This document shows positions 9,478-18,950 of a stretch of DNA of 64,000 nt, piece after piece (positions within the stretch are counted from its first letter, which is position 1; the number at the start of each line of letters is the position of its first letter). The translations under genes and the position numbers were made by a program. This DNA is from an uncultured Gammaproteobacteria bacterium (GTDB lineage Bacteria; Pseudomonadota; Gammaproteobacteria; GCA-002705445; GCA-002716945), in assembly GCA_902521725.1 (NCBI GenBank), contig CABYTF010000001.1, positions 124,001 through 188,000 on the forward strand, read 5' to 3'. The notes beneath the pieces are model-generated. The model was not told the DNA's origin and did not search any database. It was given only the letters and a program-made list of their open reading frames with translations.

Positions 9478-9904
9478 AGCCCTTATCTCCTCTTTCTGTG
9501 TTTTGGAACTCCTCGACAATTTCAAATTCGGGGTGCTCAACTCTGATAAAAACCATCTGCGCTATTCTTTCCATTGGTTCTATGAAGTAGCTTTCTTTAC
9601 CTCTGTTCCAGCAAGATATCATAAGTTCTCCTTGATAATCTGAATCTATCAGTCCAACTAGATTTCCAAGTACAATACCATTTTTATGTCCAAGACCGGA
9701 GCGAGGAAGTAAAGTTGCTGCGTAGTTTTTATCTTCAATAAAAATTGATAAACCTGTTGGAATAAGTAATGTTTCATTAGGCCTAAGATGAATCTTATCT
9801 TTCACCGCAGCACGAAGATCTAAACCCGCTGAACCTTTGGTAGCATATGTTGGTGTTGATTTAACTAAGTTGTTTACTATCCTTATTTGAACTTTATCTA
9901 ACAT
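9455..9904 (-). CDS. dut: Deoxyuridine 5'-triphosphate nucleotidohydrolase
   Basis: This trimeric dUTPase keeps uracil out of DNA and supplies dUMP. Conserved motifs are all visible: [36 protein letters not shown] with its catalytic Asp, ERIAQMVF, and the C-terminal arm [10 protein letters not shown]. Length 149 aa is typical. It lies between coaBC (11 nt overlap) and algC (23 nt overlap). coaBC-dut-algC-argB is a well-known gammaproteobacterial order. Confidence 0.95.
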   Translation of the reverse strand: MLDKVQIRIVNNLVKSTPTYATKGSAGLDLRAAVKDKIHLRPNETLLIPTGLSIFIEDKNYAATLLPRSGLGHKNGIVLGNLVGLIDSDYQGELMISCWNRGKESYFIEPMERIAQMVFIRVEHPEFEIVEEFQNTERGDKGFGSSGTK

Positions 9905-11114
9905 TTTTTATTTTGATTAAGTTCCCTTTAATATTTTTTGCTATCCTGCTCAAAATTATGTCAGCAATTATTTTTTTTGTATTTTTTGGGATCTTCAACA
10001 TTCTATCTTTCTCAATTATGCAGACCTCATTCATATCAGACTCAAAACCTAAACCTTTTTGATGATTTGCCTCATTAGAAATAATCATATCAATATTTTT
10101 TTTCTCCAATTTAATTTTCGCATTATCGGATATATTATTTGTTTCTGCTGAGAATCCAACAGCATATAAACCAGCTTTTGTCTCTTTCGCTAGTTTCAAG
10201 ATATCTTCCCCCCTCTCTAATCTAATTACAAGTTCTCCGTCAGAGCTTTTATGTTTTTCTGTTAATTTGTGGGATGGTCTATAATCAGATATAGCAGCTG
10301 CTGAGATAAATACGTCACAGTAAGGTATTTTTCCTAGGACTGCATCTAACATTTCGGCAGATGTCTCTACACTCGTAATCTTTATATTCTCGGGCATTTT
10401 TATGCCAACAGGGCCGCTAATCAATTCAACATCTGCTCCTAAATTTCTTGCAGATTCAGCTAACGCATAGCCCATTTTCCCTGAACTATAGTTGCTTATA
10501 AATCTAACTGGATCAATTGGCTCTCTTGTAGGACCAGCTGAGACTAATATTCTAATACCATCAAGCTCATTTTTTTCTACCTCATTACTTAGACTCTCAA
10601 GTATGGCCTCAGGTGAACTCATCCTGCCATAGCCTTCATCACCACATGCATGCAAACCATAATCTGGTCCAATGATTTTGAACTTATGCCTTGACATATT
10701 CTCTCGGTTTTTCTGAACCATCTCATTATTCCACATATCTGGATTCATGGCAGGGGCAATCAGAATTTTCCCTTTGAAAGCAAGACATGAAGTTGATAGT
10801 AAATCATCCGCTAGCCCTGAAGTTATTTTATTAAATGAATTTGCTGTACACGGTGCAATCAAAAATATGTCAGCCCATTTTGCTATATCTAAATGTAAAA
10901 ATGATTCATCATTCTCATTTTCATCCACCAGAACTTTATTATTTGAAATGGATTCCAAGGTTCTCTCTGTGATAAATGATGTAGATGATTTAGTCATCAC
11001 TACTTTGATATTAGCACCTGCTTTCTTAAGCTTGCTCACAAGATCTGCCGCTTTATAGGCAGCGATACTTCCAGTAATTCCAACTACTATATTTTTGTTA
11101 TGTATATTTTTCAC
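9894..11114 (-). CDS. coaBC: Bifunctional phosphopantothenoylcysteine decarboxylase / phosphopantothenate-cysteine ligase
   Basis: This carries two consecutive steps of coenzyme A synthesis. The N-terminal flavoprotein half (to about residue 185) shows [14 protein letters not shown], the [10 protein letters not shown] loop and the substrate-clamp region APAMNPDMW. The ligase half has [17 protein letters not shown] then [12 protein letters not shown]. The start is GTG, 17 nt inside the bioF end; no ATG, GTG or TTG follows before the conserved GITGS. Length 406 aa is normal. Confidence 0.94.
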   Translation of the reverse strand: MKNIHNKNIVVGITGSIAAYKAADLVSKLKKAGANIKVVMTKSSTSFITERTLESISNNKVLVDENENDESFLHLDIAKWADIFLIAPCTANSFNKITSGLADDLLSTSCLAFKGKILIAPAMNPDMWNNEMVQKNRENMSRHKFKIIGPDYGLHACGDEGYGRMSSPEAILESLSNEVEKNELDGIRILVSAGPTREPIDPVRFISNYSSGKMGYALAESARNLGADVELISGPVGIKMPENIKITSVETSAEMLDAVLGKIPYCDVFISAAAISDYRPSHKLTEKHKSSDGELVIRLERGEDILKLAKETKAGLYAVGFSAETNNISDNAKIKLEKKNIDMIISNEANHQKGLGFESDMNEVCIIEKDRMLKIPKNTKKIIADIILSRIAKNIKGNLIKIKNVR

Positions 11115-12264
11115 AGATTACATTCTCTAGGGTATTTAGCAGATTATCAATATCTTTTTTATTATGATCAGATGTTAGGGTGATTCTAATTTTATCATTA
11201 TTTTTTGGGACTGTTGGGTATCTGATTGCTTGTATCAGAATTTTTTTTTCTAAAAGCAATTCCTTTACTTTGAGCGCGAGGTGAGGATTTCCTAATAATA
11301 TTGTTTTTATAGGTACTTGATTTAGATTTGTAGGTATTTTTTTGATTTTGCAAGCATCATTAAAGTATGTAATATTTTCATGTAATTTTTTATAGCGACT
11401 TTTATCTAAAGATAGGATATTTAAACTTTTTCTTGTTGCATCAATCATACATCGTGGTTGTGATGTTGAATAAATATATGGTCTACCTTTTTGAATAATC
11501 ATTTCTATTAGGTCTTTGTTGCCACAGATGAAGGCTCCAATTGTCCCTACTGCCTTGCCAAATGTACCCATATATGCATCAGCATCTGAGGGTTTCATTC
11601 CAAATAATTCGCATGATGTTTCTATCGTTGTGTTATTGCTGGACTTTTGGGCTATTGCAAAACCATGAGCATCATCAATATACAGCTGTGTGTTAAACTT
11701 TCTTTTTATATTCAAATGATTTTTTAAGTTCGTCATATCGCCTGTCATACTAAAAACAGCTTCACTAAATAATATGTCATTATCTTTCGATATATGTTTT
11801 GTTATCTGTGAATCATCAAGATGGGAGTACCTATTAATTTTTATCTTATTTAATTTTGATGATTCAATTATAGAATTATGTGACTCTTTATCTTGGATAA
11901 CATTAACTTCTTTGTCATAAATACTCAATAGACAAAGGTTAGCCATATATCCACTGTTTAAAACGATACAGCTTTCTGTGTCTAGATATTCACAAATTTC
12001 TTTTTCAAGGTATTGATGAGATTGAGTATATCCGGTTATCAATGGAGAAGAGCCCGTTCCGATACCATATTGACTGGCAGATTTCTTGAGTTCACTTATA
12101 ACATCTCTGTGTGTTGACATACCAAGGTAGTCATTACTGCTAAAAGAGGTCACGGTTTTATCTCTTATTTGAGTATGCGAGGAGGTTGTAAGGCTTATTA
12201 CATCTCTCTTTCTTAAGTATCCCTCAGATTCAATTAATTTAAGTTTATCTTTAAATGTTGCCAA
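11098..12264 (-). CDS. bioF: 8-amino-7-oxononanoate synthase
   Basis: This PLP enzyme of the alpha-oxoamine synthase family condenses pimeloyl-thioester with alanine in biotin synthesis. Visible landmarks: FSSNDYLGMS, IDDAHGF, the PLP-lysine region TFGKAVGTIGAF, and the C-terminal IQAIRYPTVP. The start is TTG two bases after the bioB stop, and the N terminus then aligns with E. coli BioF. Similarity is moderate, but the bioB neighbour supports BioF over other family members. Confidence 0.88.
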   Translation of the reverse strand: MATFKDKLKLIESEGYLRKRDVISLTTSSHTQIRDKTVTSFSSNDYLGMSTHRDVISELKKSASQYGIGTGSSPLITGYTQSHQYLEKEICEYLDTESCIVLNSGYMANLCLLSIYDKEVNVIQDKESHNSIIESSKLNKIKINRYSHLDDSQITKHISKDNDILFSEAVFSMTGDMTNLKNHLNIKRKFNTQLYIDDAHGFAIAQKSSNNTTIETSCELFGMKPSDADAYMGTFGKAVGTIGAFICGNKDLIEMIIQKGRPYIYSTSQPRCMIDATRKSLNILSLDKSRYKKLHENITYFNDACKIKKIPTNLNQVPIKTILLGNPHLALKVKELLLEKKILIQAIRYPTVPKNNDKIRITLTSDHNKKDIDNLLNTLENVICEKYT

Positions 12265-12266
12265 GA

Positions 12267-13211
12267 TTAGATAGTTTTGATTCTAAGTTTATCTAACAGA
12301 TTTTTGTCGTGATTGATTGAAGAATTTTTTGTTGTTAACAGCTCATCCCCATAAAATATTGAGTTTGCTCCAGCAAAAAAACATAATGCTTGCATTTCAT
12401 CATTCATAGTATCTCTTCCGGCTGACAGTCTTACATAAGTTTTAGGCATAGTTATTCGTGCTATAGCAATTACTTTTATAAAATCAAAGTTATCAACATT
12501 TTCATTATCTGAGTAAGGGGTCCCCTCAATTTTTACTAGTTTATTCATTGGAACAGACTCTGGTTGTTCCTCCATATTACAAAGAACTTCAATAAGTTTT
12601 AATCTATCAATATTTTCTTCTCCTAAACCAAGAATTCCGCCTGTACAGACCTTGATGCCAGCATCTCTGACATAACTTAGGGTGTTTAGTCTATCTCTAT
12701 ATGTTCTCGTTGATACAACTTTGCTGTAGTACTCCTCCGAACTATCCAGATTGTGATTGTAGTAATCTAACCCACACTCTTTGAGTGATTCAGCTTGCTC
12801 TTTTTTGAGCATTCCTAGAGTTAAACAAGTTTCCAAGTTTAGACTCTTAACTGCCTTTACCATATCTTTAATTTTGGAGAGATTACTATCATTAAGGTTC
12901 CTCCAAGCAGCTCCCATACAAAACCTTGAAGCTCCGGAGTCTTTGGCAGCCTTAGCTTGTGCTACAACATCATCGACAGAAAGTAATTTTTCAATCTCAA
13001 CATTGGTATTATATTTAATGCTTTGAGAACAATACTTACAGTCCTCAGGGCACCCTCCTGTTTTAATCGACATTAGTGTTGATACCTGGATTTTGTTCGG
13101 ATCATGATTCTCCCGATGAATAGTCTGAGCTTTATATATGAGATCATTAAAGGGTAGGTGATATAGGGCCTCTATATCTTCCAAAGACCATTTGGCGGTT
13201 TTTTTATTCAT
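12267..13211 (-). CDS. bioB: Biotin synthase
   Basis: This radical SAM enzyme inserts sulfur into dethiobiotin. The SAM cluster motif CPEDCKYC places cysteines at 54, 58 and 61, and [12 protein letters not shown] and GILGLGE follow as in the family. Length 314 aa is slightly below E. coli BioB (346 aa), mostly at the C terminus. ATG at 13211 overlaps ubiA by 8 nt. bioD is elsewhere in the window (43625-44284); bioA, bioC and bioH are not present. Confidence 0.95.
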   Translation of the reverse strand: MNKKTAKWSLEDIEALYHLPFNDLIYKAQTIHRENHDPNKIQVSTLMSIKTGGCPEDCKYCSQSIKYNTNVEIEKLLSVDDVVAQAKAAKDSGASRFCMGAAWRNLNDSNLSKIKDMVKAVKSLNLETCLTLGMLKKEQAESLKECGLDYYNHNLDSSEEYYSKVVSTRTYRDRLNTLSYVRDAGIKVCTGGILGLGEENIDRLKLIEVLCNMEEQPESVPMNKLVKIEGTPYSDNENVDNFDFIKVIAIARITMPKTYVRLSAGRDTMNDEMQALCFFAGANSIFYGDELLTTKNSSINHDKNLLDKLRIKTI

Positions 13212-14061
13212 AAAGATAGCTTAATAGTAGTCCAAAAAAGATTATTAATCCAAAAATATTATTATTCTCAAAGGCTGATATGCATTGATACGGCAGTCTG
13301 TTTGAAACTAATATTTTTTGATATGTAGATACTAGTAAAGCTAGCGCAAGAGAGAAATAAAATATTATTCCAAGATTGTTTATTACTCCCACAGCCACTA
13401 GTATGACAAGCGTTAAAATATGGAAGTAAAAAGGATAAATGGTATCTTTCTCACCAAATAATATAGCTGATGACTTATTTCCTATTTTAATATCATCTTT
13501 TTTATCCGCGATAGCATAGTATGTGTCATATGCTATGGCCCATGATATCGTAGCCAGGTAGATTAACAAACAGGACAAACTTGTTTCACCGGTTTCCACA
13601 ATGTACACCATGGGTATGCTTGATCCAAACGCGATACCTAATACTAATTGTGGAATTTTTATATATCTTTTAGAAATAGGATAAATTACCAGTAAACAAA
13701 AAGCTGCCAAAGCATACACTAATATATCTAGACCTATCAACATTAATAACAATATGCTCAGTGCAATTAGCCCTACGAATAAAATAATAGCCTCATAAGT
13801 AGTAACTTGTCCTGACACCAACATTCTATCTTTTGTTCTCTCGACTTGTGCATCTAAATCTCTATCAAAATAATCATTTATTACACAGCCTGCTGATCTC
13901 GTTAGAACCACCCCTATCAAAAATAAAAATAGATAGATTATGCTTGGTGAGCCCTCAGACGATATTAGAAAGGCCCAAAGCATAGGCCACATTAGTAGAT
14001 AAATGCCTATGGGCTTATTAAGCCGCATAAGGTAGTAGTAATTATTTAGTCTTTGTAACAC
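13204..14061 (-). CDS. ubiA: 4-hydroxybenzoate polyprenyltransferase
   Basis: This integral membrane prenyltransferase commits 4-hydroxybenzoate to ubiquinone. The two aspartate motifs are present: NDYFDRDLD (near residue 63) and the second loop [12 protein letters not shown], followed by [12 protein letters not shown]. Eight or nine hydrophobic helices fit the family. The start is GTG, 3 nt after the fae-like stop; an internal ATG 11 codons later (before RLNKPIG) is a possible alternative. ubiC is not adjacent. Confidence 0.92.
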   Translation of the reverse strand: MLQRLNNYYYLMRLNKPIGIYLLMWPMLWAFLISSEGSPSIIYLFLFLIGVVLTRSAGCVINDYFDRDLDAQVERTKDRMLVSGQVTTYEAIILFVGLIALSILLLMLIGLDILVYALAAFCLLVIYPISKRYIKIPQLVLGIAFGSSIPMVYIVETGETSLSCLLIYLATISWAIAYDTYYAIADKKDDIKIGNKSSAILFGEKDTIYPFYFHILTLVILVAVGVINNLGIIFYFSLALALLVSTYQKILVSNRLPYQCISAFENNNIFGLIIFFGLLLSYLYE

Positions 14062-14064
14062 AGC

Positions 14065-14613
14065 TTATATTTTGCCATCTAGCCCCATTTGATAATATTT
14101 ATGTACGATATTATCCTGGTTCTCTAACAACCAATCTATAGACGGTTCATTATTCATTGCCTTTTTTATTGCTTGATAAGTAGCTTTTCTATGTATATCA
14201 AATAGTATTTTGTGATCCAGAGAGTCATCTTTTGACACACTTGGATTCAACCATACTGAAACAATTATCCCTAAATCATTAGCTTTATTTTTATCAATAG
14301 TTCCATCTCTTACTGAATCAAGAACCCCATTTGCAATGGCTCCCTGTACAGTACCCATAAGAATATTCGTATATCTGGTATTATCCACTGTTACTTTACT
14401 TATCATCAAAGTAGCAGGTTTAACCATTATGTCAGTATTCATTATTGCAAGAACTTTAGAGTGTCCTTTCGCTTGATCACCAAGAAGTGTTGCGAAAGCA
14501 GTTCCGAATGGGCCATCTAGTTCACCAATAATCACTTCTGGTTCAGCGGCAGTTCCAGGAGGACCCCCAGCAACAAGTGACTCACCAACACGCATAGTAA
14601 TTTTTTCTGTCAT
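14065..14613 (-). CDS. Formaldehyde-activating enzyme (Fae) homologue, probably divergent paralogue
   Basis: Canonical Fae condenses formaldehyde with tetrahydromethanopterin in methylotrophs. This 182 aa protein aligns with it by eye: VGESLV at the start, then VIIGELDGPFGTAF, KPATLMISKVTVDN and GTVQGAIANGVLDSV. In canonical Fae the catalytic His lies four residues before the IIG motif (AHIDLIIG); here that stretch reads AEPEVIIG, so Glu occupies the position. It may therefore be a Fae2/Fae3-like paralogue with altered chemistry. A good Shine-Dalgarno (GGAG, 5 nt spacing) precedes the ATG. It heads the ubiA-bioB-bioF-coaBC-dut-algC-argB run. Confidence 0.8.
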   Translation of the reverse strand: MTEKITMRVGESLVAGGPPGTAAEPEVIIGELDGPFGTAFATLLGDQAKGHSKVLAIMNTDIMVKPATLMISKVTVDNTRYTNILMGTVQGAIANGVLDSVRDGTIDKNKANDLGIIVSVWLNPSVSKDDSLDHKILFDIHRKATYQAIKKAMNNEPSIDWLLENQDNIVHKYYQMGLDGKI

Positions 14614-14677
14614 TTTTACTCCTATTTTAATTTTCTGACTATGATATAGTTTTTACATAATTATTTAAACATACTTT

Positions 14678-15205
14678 ATGATTAGAAAATTTAAATCCTC
14701 TGAACCATCGATTGGTCTACGAGTTTATATTGATGAGCAAGCAACTGTTATCGGCGATGTAACACTCGGTGATGACTGTAGTGTATGGCCACAAAGTGTT
14801 ATTAGAGGTGATATAAAACCCATTAATGTTGGCGCTAGAACTAATATTCAAGATGGAAGTGTTGTGCATGTTACCCATGAAAGTCATTACTCCAAAGGTT
14901 ATGAATGTAACATTGGATCTGATGTGACTGTTGGTCATGGATGCATTATCCATGCATGCACGATTCATGACAAATCATTAATTGGGATGGGTAGCGTAAT
15001 CCTTGATGGTGCAATAATTGAAACAAATGTAATTGTCGGTGCGAAATCCTTAGTCCCATCTGGTAAAAAATTGGAATCGGGTTACTTATACATGGGTTCT
15101 CCTTGTAAACAAATAAGACCTTTAAATGACTCTGAGATTGAATTTCTTGATTACTCTGCAAGTCATTATGTTAGCAACAAGGACGAGTATTTAGTTTCGT
15201 CTTAA
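14678..15205 (+). CDS. Gamma-carbonic-anhydrase-like hexapeptide-repeat protein (YrdA type)
   Basis: The 175 aa sequence folds as a left-handed beta-helix: repeats such as IGDVTLGDDCSVWPQSVIRGD run through most of the length. Candidate zinc histidines are in HVTHE and GHGCIIHAC. E. coli YrdA and YadA-like relatives are close; not all are active carbonic anhydrases. It is divergent from fae across 64 bp and convergent with aroE (15 nt overlap). In other gammaproteobacteria the YrdA gene is also near aroE, which supports the call. Confidence 0.85.
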   Translation: MIRKFKSSEPSIGLRVYIDEQATVIGDVTLGDDCSVWPQSVIRGDIKPINVGARTNIQDGSVVHVTHESHYSKGYECNIGSDVTVGHGCIIHACTIHDKSLIGMGSVILDGAIIETNVIVGAKSLVPSGKKLESGYLYMGSPCKQIRPLNDSEIEFLDYSASHYVSNKDEYLVSS

Positions 15206-15997
15206 TAACTCTTCTAGACCGTCTATATCTGGCGAAAGATTATTCCATATTTTAAAAGAATGTTTAGCTTGGTGAATTAACATGCCTAATCCATCGTAGT
15301 TACCTGTAGATTCATTTTTCTCTGCCCATTTCTGGAAAAGGGTTTTTTCCTTATCATAGAATAGGTCATAGCAGATCGGCTTGTTCATGATTAGTTCCGG
15401 AGGCAAAATAATATCATCAACGTTCATGCTGATAGGTGTGGTATTTATCACAATATCATATTCATCTCCCTCCTCATGCATTAATAATCTATTAGTCTTA
15501 AACAAATCGAGTAATCTAAGTGCATTACTTTTGGTTCTATTAAGTATGGAAATTTTTTTTATTTTGCCATGAAATAATAACGAGCTTATGATACTCGCAG
15601 CTGATCCGCCCGCACCTATAATCAATATTTTTGAGTCTTCGAGAGTAATTTCTTTATGTAAGAAATCATCTATTAATCCTTGTCCATCAGTGCTATGCCC
15701 TATAAGTTTTCCAGAGTCAATCAAGACTGTGTTTACACTTTTGCACAGCCCAGCTGATTGATCTAATTCATCACATAAATTATAAGCTAAGCCTTTGAAT
15801 GGGACTGTAACGTTTAAACCCATGCCTCCATTTTTAAAAAAATCATTGATATCTCTCTCAAAGTCATTCTCATTAGATTTTATTTTATTGTATGTATAAC
15901 GCTCAAGCTGAAACTGACTCGCGAAGAAAAGATGAATATCTGGTGAAAGACTGTGGCTTACAGGGTTGCCTATAACCGCAAATTTTAATTCATCCAT
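15191..15997 (-). CDS. aroE: Shikimate dehydrogenase
   Basis: The enzyme reduces 3-dehydroshikimate with NADPH in aromatic amino acid synthesis. Landmarks: FAVIGNPVSHSLSP at the N terminus, NVTVPFKG with the catalytic Lys, STDGQG, and the nucleotide-binding GAGGSA. Length 268 aa is normal. ATG lies 13 nt inside the hemB end, so hemB-aroE are co-transcribed. Confidence 0.94.
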   Translation of the reverse strand: MDELKFAVIGNPVSHSLSPDIHLFFASQFQLERYTYNKIKSNENDFERDINDFFKNGGMGLNVTVPFKGLAYNLCDELDQSAGLCKSVNTVLIDSGKLIGHSTDGQGLIDDFLHKEITLEDSKILIIGAGGSAASIISSLLFHGKIKKISILNRTKSNALRLLDLFKTNRLLMHEEGDEYDIVINTTPISMNVDDIILPPELIMNKPICYDLFYDKEKTLFQKWAEKNESTGNYDGLGMLIHQAKHSFKIWNNLSPDIDGLEELLRRN

Positions 15998-16989
15998 TTC
16001 GCTGCTTCTTTTGCATAGTATGTAATAATTGACGATGCGCCTGCTCTTTTAATCGATGTAAGTGTCTCTATAACTAAATCTCTCTCATTGAACACATTTT
16101 TTCTAGCGGCAGATTTAATCATCAAATATTCACCGCTTACATGATAAGCAAGAACAGGGACCTTAAAAGTTTCCTTAAGATCAGATATTATATCTAAGTT
16201 TGGTATTGCTGGTTTTACCATAACAAGATCCGCACCTTCCCTCAAGTCTAAGTCTATTTCTCTAATGGCCTCATTTCTATTTGAGTAATCCATCTGATAG
16301 GTTTTTTTATCCGATTTACCTAATGCTTTTAATGAACCGATTGCATCCCTAAAAGGACCATAATAACTTGATGAATATTTTGCAGAGTAAGATAAAATTT
16401 TAGTATTATAGAATTGGTTCTTCTCTAATTCTTTTCTAATAAGCTTAATTCTCCCATCCATCATATCTGAGGGAGCTATAATATCGGAACCAGACTCAGC
16501 ATGGCTTAGTGCCTGTTTTACAAGAATATTATTTGTATCATCGTTAAGAATATAACCCTTCTTATCAATTATTCCATCTTGCCCATGAGATGTATAAGGA
16601 TCCAAAGCAACATCACTTATAACTAATAAATCAGGAAATTTATCCTTTATCTTCTTAATACTTGTTTGCACTAATCCATCTGGTTTATATGCTTCTTCTG
16701 CATTTAATGTTTTCTTTGATGCTGCTATCTTTGGGAACAAGGCAATTGCAATGATTCCTACAGTTGTTAGTTTTTTGATCTCTTTTAAAGCATGATCAAT
16801 CGATAATCTAAAAATATCAGGCATAGAGGATATTTTTTCTTTCTTGTTTTTGCCATCACTCAAAAAAATTGGTTGAATGAGATTTTCTGGAGCTAATTTT
16901 GTCTCTCTTACAAGTCTTCTTATGTTATCGGTACTTCTTAGCCGTCTCATCCTTAAGGATGGGAACGATTGTTTGGATAATTTTTTCAT
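15985..16989 (-). CDS. hemB: Delta-aminolevulinic acid dehydratase (porphobilinogen synthase)
   Basis: It condenses two 5-aminolevulinate molecules in heme synthesis. Both active-site lysines are visible: Lys204 (YSAKYSS) and Lys259 (VMVKPA). The metal-site segment at 126-139 reads DVALDPYTSHGQDG. This is the aspartate-rich, Mg-type form known from Pseudomonas aeruginosa, not the cysteine-rich zinc form of E. coli. The aroE gene follows with a 13 nt overlap. Confidence 0.95.
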   Translation of the reverse strand: MKKLSKQSFPSLRMRRLRSTDNIRRLVRETKLAPENLIQPIFLSDGKNKKEKISSMPDIFRLSIDHALKEIKKLTTVGIIAIALFPKIAASKKTLNAEEAYKPDGLVQTSIKKIKDKFPDLLVISDVALDPYTSHGQDGIIDKKGYILNDDTNNILVKQALSHAESGSDIIAPSDMMDGRIKLIRKELEKNQFYNTKILSYSAKYSSSYYGPFRDAIGSLKALGKSDKKTYQMDYSNRNEAIREIDLDLREGADLVMVKPAIPNLDIISDLKETFKVPVLAYHVSGEYLMIKSAARKNVFNERDLVIETLTSIKRAGASSIITYYAKEAAKWMN

Positions 16990-17055
16990 TAGACTTTTTA
17001 TTTTAAGAGAAGATGATATATTAATCTATCAAGTTTTAACATATGAGGTAGATTG

Positions 17056-17532
17056 ATGAGAATTTGGCATGAAAATTATACTCTTGAGCACGTCATTACA
17101 CTTCGTGACAACAATATAAACAAGCACTTAGGAATTAAATTTACTGATATGACTGATAATTCAATCTCAGCAACTATGCCTGTTGAGGATATCACAAGAC
17201 AATCTCGTGGTGTGCTTCACGGTGGCGCTTCATGTGTTCTGGCAGAATCTCTCGGAAGCATTGCCTCAAATTTATGTTTAGATATGAGAAAGCAAAAAGC
17301 CGTAGGACTAGAACTTAATGCAAATCATATCAGACCAGTTCGATCTGGAATTGTAACAGGCATTACAAAACCAATCGCCCTCGGGAAGTCTGTGCATGTT
17401 TGGAGTATAGAAATATTCAATGAGGCAGGCAAGATGAATTGTGTTTCAAGACTTACAACGGCTATAGTTGATCTAAAAGATGAGGAGAAAAAGGTTAATA
17501 CAGAACTGGTGGACTCTTTACTCTCTAGCTAG
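17056..17532 (+). CDS. Hotdog-fold acyl-CoA thioesterase (PaaI/YdiI type)
   Basis: This 158 aa protein has the PaaI-family pattern: NKHLGIKF, SRGVLHGGASCVLAESLGS and ANHIRPVRSG. The HGG loop carries the active-site region, with a Glu (LAES) on the following helix. Relatives hydrolyse aryl- or 1,4-dihydroxy-2-naphthoyl-CoA; the substrate here is unknown. I start at the ATG at 17056 (GAGG about 8 nt upstream) rather than the TTG just before it. It ends 15 nt inside the convergent hemF. Confidence 0.83.
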   Translation: MRIWHENYTLEHVITLRDNNINKHLGIKFTDMTDNSISATMPVEDITRQSRGVLHGGASCVLAESLGSIASNLCLDMRKQKAVGLELNANHIRPVRSGIVTGITKPIALGKSVHVWSIEIFNEAGKMNCVSRLTTAIVDLKDEEKKVNTELVDSLLSS

Positions 17533-18402
17533 AGAAAACATTTCCATCAGATTTTTTTCATACTTAGTAAAGTCATATTTTTTATTCCATGTAACCTCTG
17601 GTGGCAGAGACATAAGAATCGATTCAGCTCTTCCACCTGACTGAAGTCCAAATAGAGTCCCACGATCATACAGTAAGTTAAACTCTACATATCTACCTCT
17701 GCGGTATAATTGAAATGATTTTTCTTTTTTCGTATATTTTTTATTTTTTTTCAGTTTGAATAGGTACAAATAAGAATTTTTGAATGTGCTAGCGCAATCA
17801 AGAGTGAACTCTTTGCATGTCCTATAATCGGGCGAATTCATTTGATCATAGAATAATCCGCCTACTCCTCTTGGCTCTTCTCTATGCGGTAAGAAAAAAT
17901 ACTCATTACAATTTTTATTGTATTCTTCATACATTCCCCTTTTGTATTTATCACAAAGTTCTTTTGCTGAGTTTTTCCAATAATGAATGTCAGATTTATT
18001 AATGAAGTAAGGAGTTAAATCAAAACCTCCACCAAACCACCAAACATTCTTCTTATTCACTTTGGCTTCAAAAAATCTAATGTTCATGTGAGCACACGGT
18101 ATTTTTGGGTTAGCAGGATGAATAATTACTGAAACCCCTGTAGCTCTATATTTATTGAGACCACTTACTCCAGATTTTTGTAGGGCGCTTGTTGGAAGTT
18201 TATCACCTACTATACTTGAAAAATTAACAGCTGCTTTATCAATATATTTACTTCCTTCCATTTCGCAGCTTATCCCACCGCCACCTGTCCTATGTTTCCA
18301 AGAAGATGATTTTTTTATAATTGTCGAGTCTAGGGTTTTTATAGCTTTGATAATTTGATTTTGAGTTTTTTTAAAGTTCTTTGATATTTCATTTGTTTTC
18401 AT
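17518..18402 (-). CDS. hemF: Oxygen-dependent coproporphyrinogen III oxidase
   Basis: This performs the aerobic oxidative decarboxylation of coproporphyrinogen III in heme synthesis. Conserved blocks: GGGGISCEMEG, ANPKIPCAHMNIRFFE, WWFGGGFDLTPYF, LPHREEPRGVGGLFYD and RRGRYVEFNLLYDRGT. Length 294 aa is typical. It requires O2, so the organism can make heme aerobically. It follows tsaC with a 2 nt gap in the run topA-tsaC-hemF. Confidence 0.95.
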   Translation of the reverse strand: MKTNEISKNFKKTQNQIIKAIKTLDSTIIKKSSSWKHRTGGGGISCEMEGSKYIDKAAVNFSSIVGDKLPTSALQKSGVSGLNKYRATGVSVIIHPANPKIPCAHMNIRFFEAKVNKKNVWWFGGGFDLTPYFINKSDIHYWKNSAKELCDKYKRGMYEEYNKNCNEYFFLPHREEPRGVGGLFYDQMNSPDYRTCKEFTLDCASTFKNSYLYLFKLKKNKKYTKKEKSFQLYRRGRYVEFNLLYDRGTLFGLQSGGRAESILMSLPPEVTWNKKYDFTKYEKNLMEMFSLARE

Positions 18403-18404
18403 TG

Positions 18405-18950
18405 TTATGCTCTTATGACTTCTTTTGTGATTATATTTTTTATAGTGGAAGGTTTCCTCTCGTTGCCCAAGATGCCTTTAACGATACAGTCTATTTTCTC
18501 ATTGAAGACTTTTTCAATATTTTTTATATCACCATCATATTGAGAATTTGACAGATTTGCACTGGTTGATATTATAGGCGCATTCATGTGATCACATAGT
18601 AACTTTACGGTCTCATGTTTTGTCAATCTTATCGCAACTGTATCATTTTTCTTAAGCCACGGTGGACAATTTACATTCGATGGAACCACCCATGTAGTAA
18701 AACTCTCAGACTGTAATGACTCATCCATAAAATATGTATTGTCAATTATATTATGGAAATATTTAATATCAGAGCCAAGAATAATAAAACTTTTATTTTT
18801 ACTTCGTCCTTTAGCTTTAAAAATATTTTCTACACTTTTTGAATTGAAAGGATCGCAACCAAGACCATATATTCCCTCTGTAGGATAGATTGCTGTTCCA
18901 CCACTTTTGAGCACGTCAGATGCATCACGTGGATTAAGCTTAGGTATCAT
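18405..18950 (-). CDS. tsaC: L-threonylcarbamoyladenylate synthase (TsaC/YrdC)
   Basis: This YrdC-domain protein makes threonylcarbamoyl-AMP for the t6A37 modification of ANN-decoding tRNAs. Motifs: GGTAIYPTEGIYGLGC, KAKGRSKNKSFII, VAIRLTKHE and PIISTSANLS. Length 181 aa matches TsaC rather than the longer Sua5. The ATGA overlap with topA implies translational coupling. The neighbouring aroE and yrdA genes follow a common tsaC-hemF-aroE-yrdA neighbourhood in gammaproteobacteria. Confidence 0.92.
   Translation of the reverse strand: MIPKLNPRDASDVLKSGGTAIYPTEGIYGLGCDPFNSKSVENIFKAKGRSKNKSFIILGSDIKYFHNIIDNTYFMDESLQSESFTTWVVPSNVNCPPWLKKNDTVAIRLTKHETVKLLCDHMNAPIISTSANLSNSQYDGDIKNIEKVFNEKIDCIVKGILGNERKPSTIKNIITKEVIRA

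Noticed and set aside
9478-9540. Longer algC start at TTG 9540
   Set aside because: It overlaps dut by 86 nt and adds residues absent from the family; the TTG at 9477 has a good AGGAG.
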